Notes under the pieces: model-generated
Databases searched by the model: none
What the model was told of the DNA's origin: nothing
Seen by the model: only the letters and a program-made list of their open reading frames with translations
Source of the DNA: Tubiluchus corallicola
Taxonomy: Eukaryota; Priapulida; Priapulimorpha; Priapulimorphida; Tubiluchidae
NCBI GenBank assembly: GCA_030141605.1
Contig: JAQGDQ010000015.1
Location: 907,001 to 971,000, forward strand
Length of the DNA: 64,000 bases
Reading direction: 5' to 3'
Program-made: the position numbers and the translations under genes
Shown here: positions 63,236 to 64,000 of the stretch, piece after piece
Numbering within the stretch: the stretch's first letter is position 1
How the letters are laid out: the number at the start of each line of letters is the position of its first letter

Positions 63236-63565
63236 GTAAGTGCATTCATTTGTTTTCAATATGAGAGAGTAACTCAGATCCCATTTCTTGTTTAAATAAT
63301 CCTAATTGTAGTAAGCTACAAAATTCAAAGATGAATGTGTAGTTGATCTATCTTTCCTGATAGAAGCATGATGAGATGTATTTATAAAGAGCCCTCCTTG
63401 GCCCTAGTCACTTCTGTTATTCAGTAATTTCATTCTACATGCACTTGGGTCCTGCTTATGCTTAGAACAGACCATACAATTGAAAATAAGATAGTTACAT
63501 CTTCGTTTTTAAGTTTTTTCAATGGCATATACTATTAGTTTATAAGTCTTATATCTTTTTGGTAG

Positions 63566-63907
63566 GAGGGACGTTTATCAAAATAATGGGGCAGCTACCA
63601 GAAGCTGCCGGAGATGCTCCCGAGGCAGACAAGATTGAACAGCCACCAGAAATGCAGAGCATGATCAATGCTGAAGAAACAAAAGCCAAAAAATCACCTC
63701 CACTTGAAGCAGTAAGATGCAGAAAAGATATTGATGGAGGTTATGCTTGGGTGATAATGTGCTGTGCAGCGGCCCAGCTATTTGTTATGTTCTTTGTACT
63801 AAATCTATTTGGAATATTATTTGTGGAGTTATATGAATACTTTAATGCTAAAAAGGGTACCATCGCTTGGATTGGTTCATGTCAGACAGCGACTGTGTTT
63901 CTCATAG
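63566..63907 (+). CDS. Monocarboxylate-transporter-like (SLC16/MCT) protein, first coding exon
   Basis: Acceptor TTTTTGGTAG ends at 63565; ATG at 63586 (MGQLPEAAGDAPEADKIEQ) is the first Met of the exon; donor ATAG/GTAGGT at 63907/63908. It encodes 107 codons plus one base. Residues 1-48 are a cytosolic, acidic then basic leader. Residues 49-55 hold the MCT signature [D/E]GG[Y/W][A/G]W (here DIDGGYAW), followed by transmembrane segment 1 (about 54-80, ending GILFVELYEYF) and the start of segment 2 (GTIAWIGSCQTATVFLIG). MCT proteins are 12-TM major-facilitator carriers for monocarboxylates or related substrates; the substrate cannot be inferred. The rest of the gene lies beyond the right edge. 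Confidence 0.88.
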
Positions 63908-63962
63908 GTAGGTCATTTTTTGCTAAATGAAAAATTATAATTACAATAGTAATTGTCTTGTA

Positions 63963-64000
63963 TTAGAATTGTGCAACAACATATTGTTGTGCAATTCTAA
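63963..64000. repeat. Inverted repeat at the window edge
   Basis: TTAGAATTGTGCAACAA (63963-63979) and TTGTTGTGCAATTCTAA (63984-64000) are inverted repeats with two mismatches and a 4 nt loop, in the intron after the SLC16-like exon. Confidence 0.8.

Noticed and set aside
1-64000. CRISPR arrays, bacterial operons and tRNA genes
   Set aside because: No regularly spaced direct repeats, no operon-like gene packing, and no convincing paired tRNA A and B boxes were seen by eye.

Overview
This is an AT-rich eukaryotic, clearly metazoan window. Its genes have introns with GT..AG splice sites, introns run from a few hundred bases to several kilobases, and much of the rest is decayed transposon sequence. 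The gene set (ZSWIM, DNAJC14, E2F4/5, SLC16-type transporter, a secreted calcium-binding beta/gamma-crystallin) suggests an invertebrate, probably aquatic. I cannot name the phylum from sequence alone.

Layout. (1) 1-13643: first coding exon of a ZSWIM4/5/6-like gene on the minus strand at 13277-13643. No further exon was found to the left, so 1-13276 is probably its very long first intron, rich in simple and degenerate repeats. (2) 13644-19671: intergenic, no supported gene. (3) 19672-38940: a DNAJC14-like gene on the minus strand, rebuilt here as 14 phase-compatible coding exons (777 codons). Its introns hold two hAT elements, a TTAA-flanked element, a TA-flanked element and a LINE relic. 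(4) 39340-40640: a second LINE relic. (5) 42808-43215: a secreted beta/gamma-crystallin gene, plus strand. (6) 46190-47242: an E2F4/5 gene with an uninterrupted coding region and a probable 5'UTR intron, minus strand. (7) 48730-61030: a transposon-dense block with a decayed LINE, a hAT-like element, a nearly full-length but broken two-ORF LINE, two more LINE relics and a hAT inserted in one of them. (8) 63566-63907: first coding exon of a monocarboxylate-transporter-like (SLC16) gene, plus strand, running off the right edge.

The host genes do not form an obvious pathway; this looks like ordinary animal gene order. The most notable items are the crystallin with two intact calcium motifs, the E2F with no coding introns, the LINE whose second ORF starts with a PHD-like finger, and several DNA transposons with readable target-site duplications. 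I did not find a convincing wholly new system.
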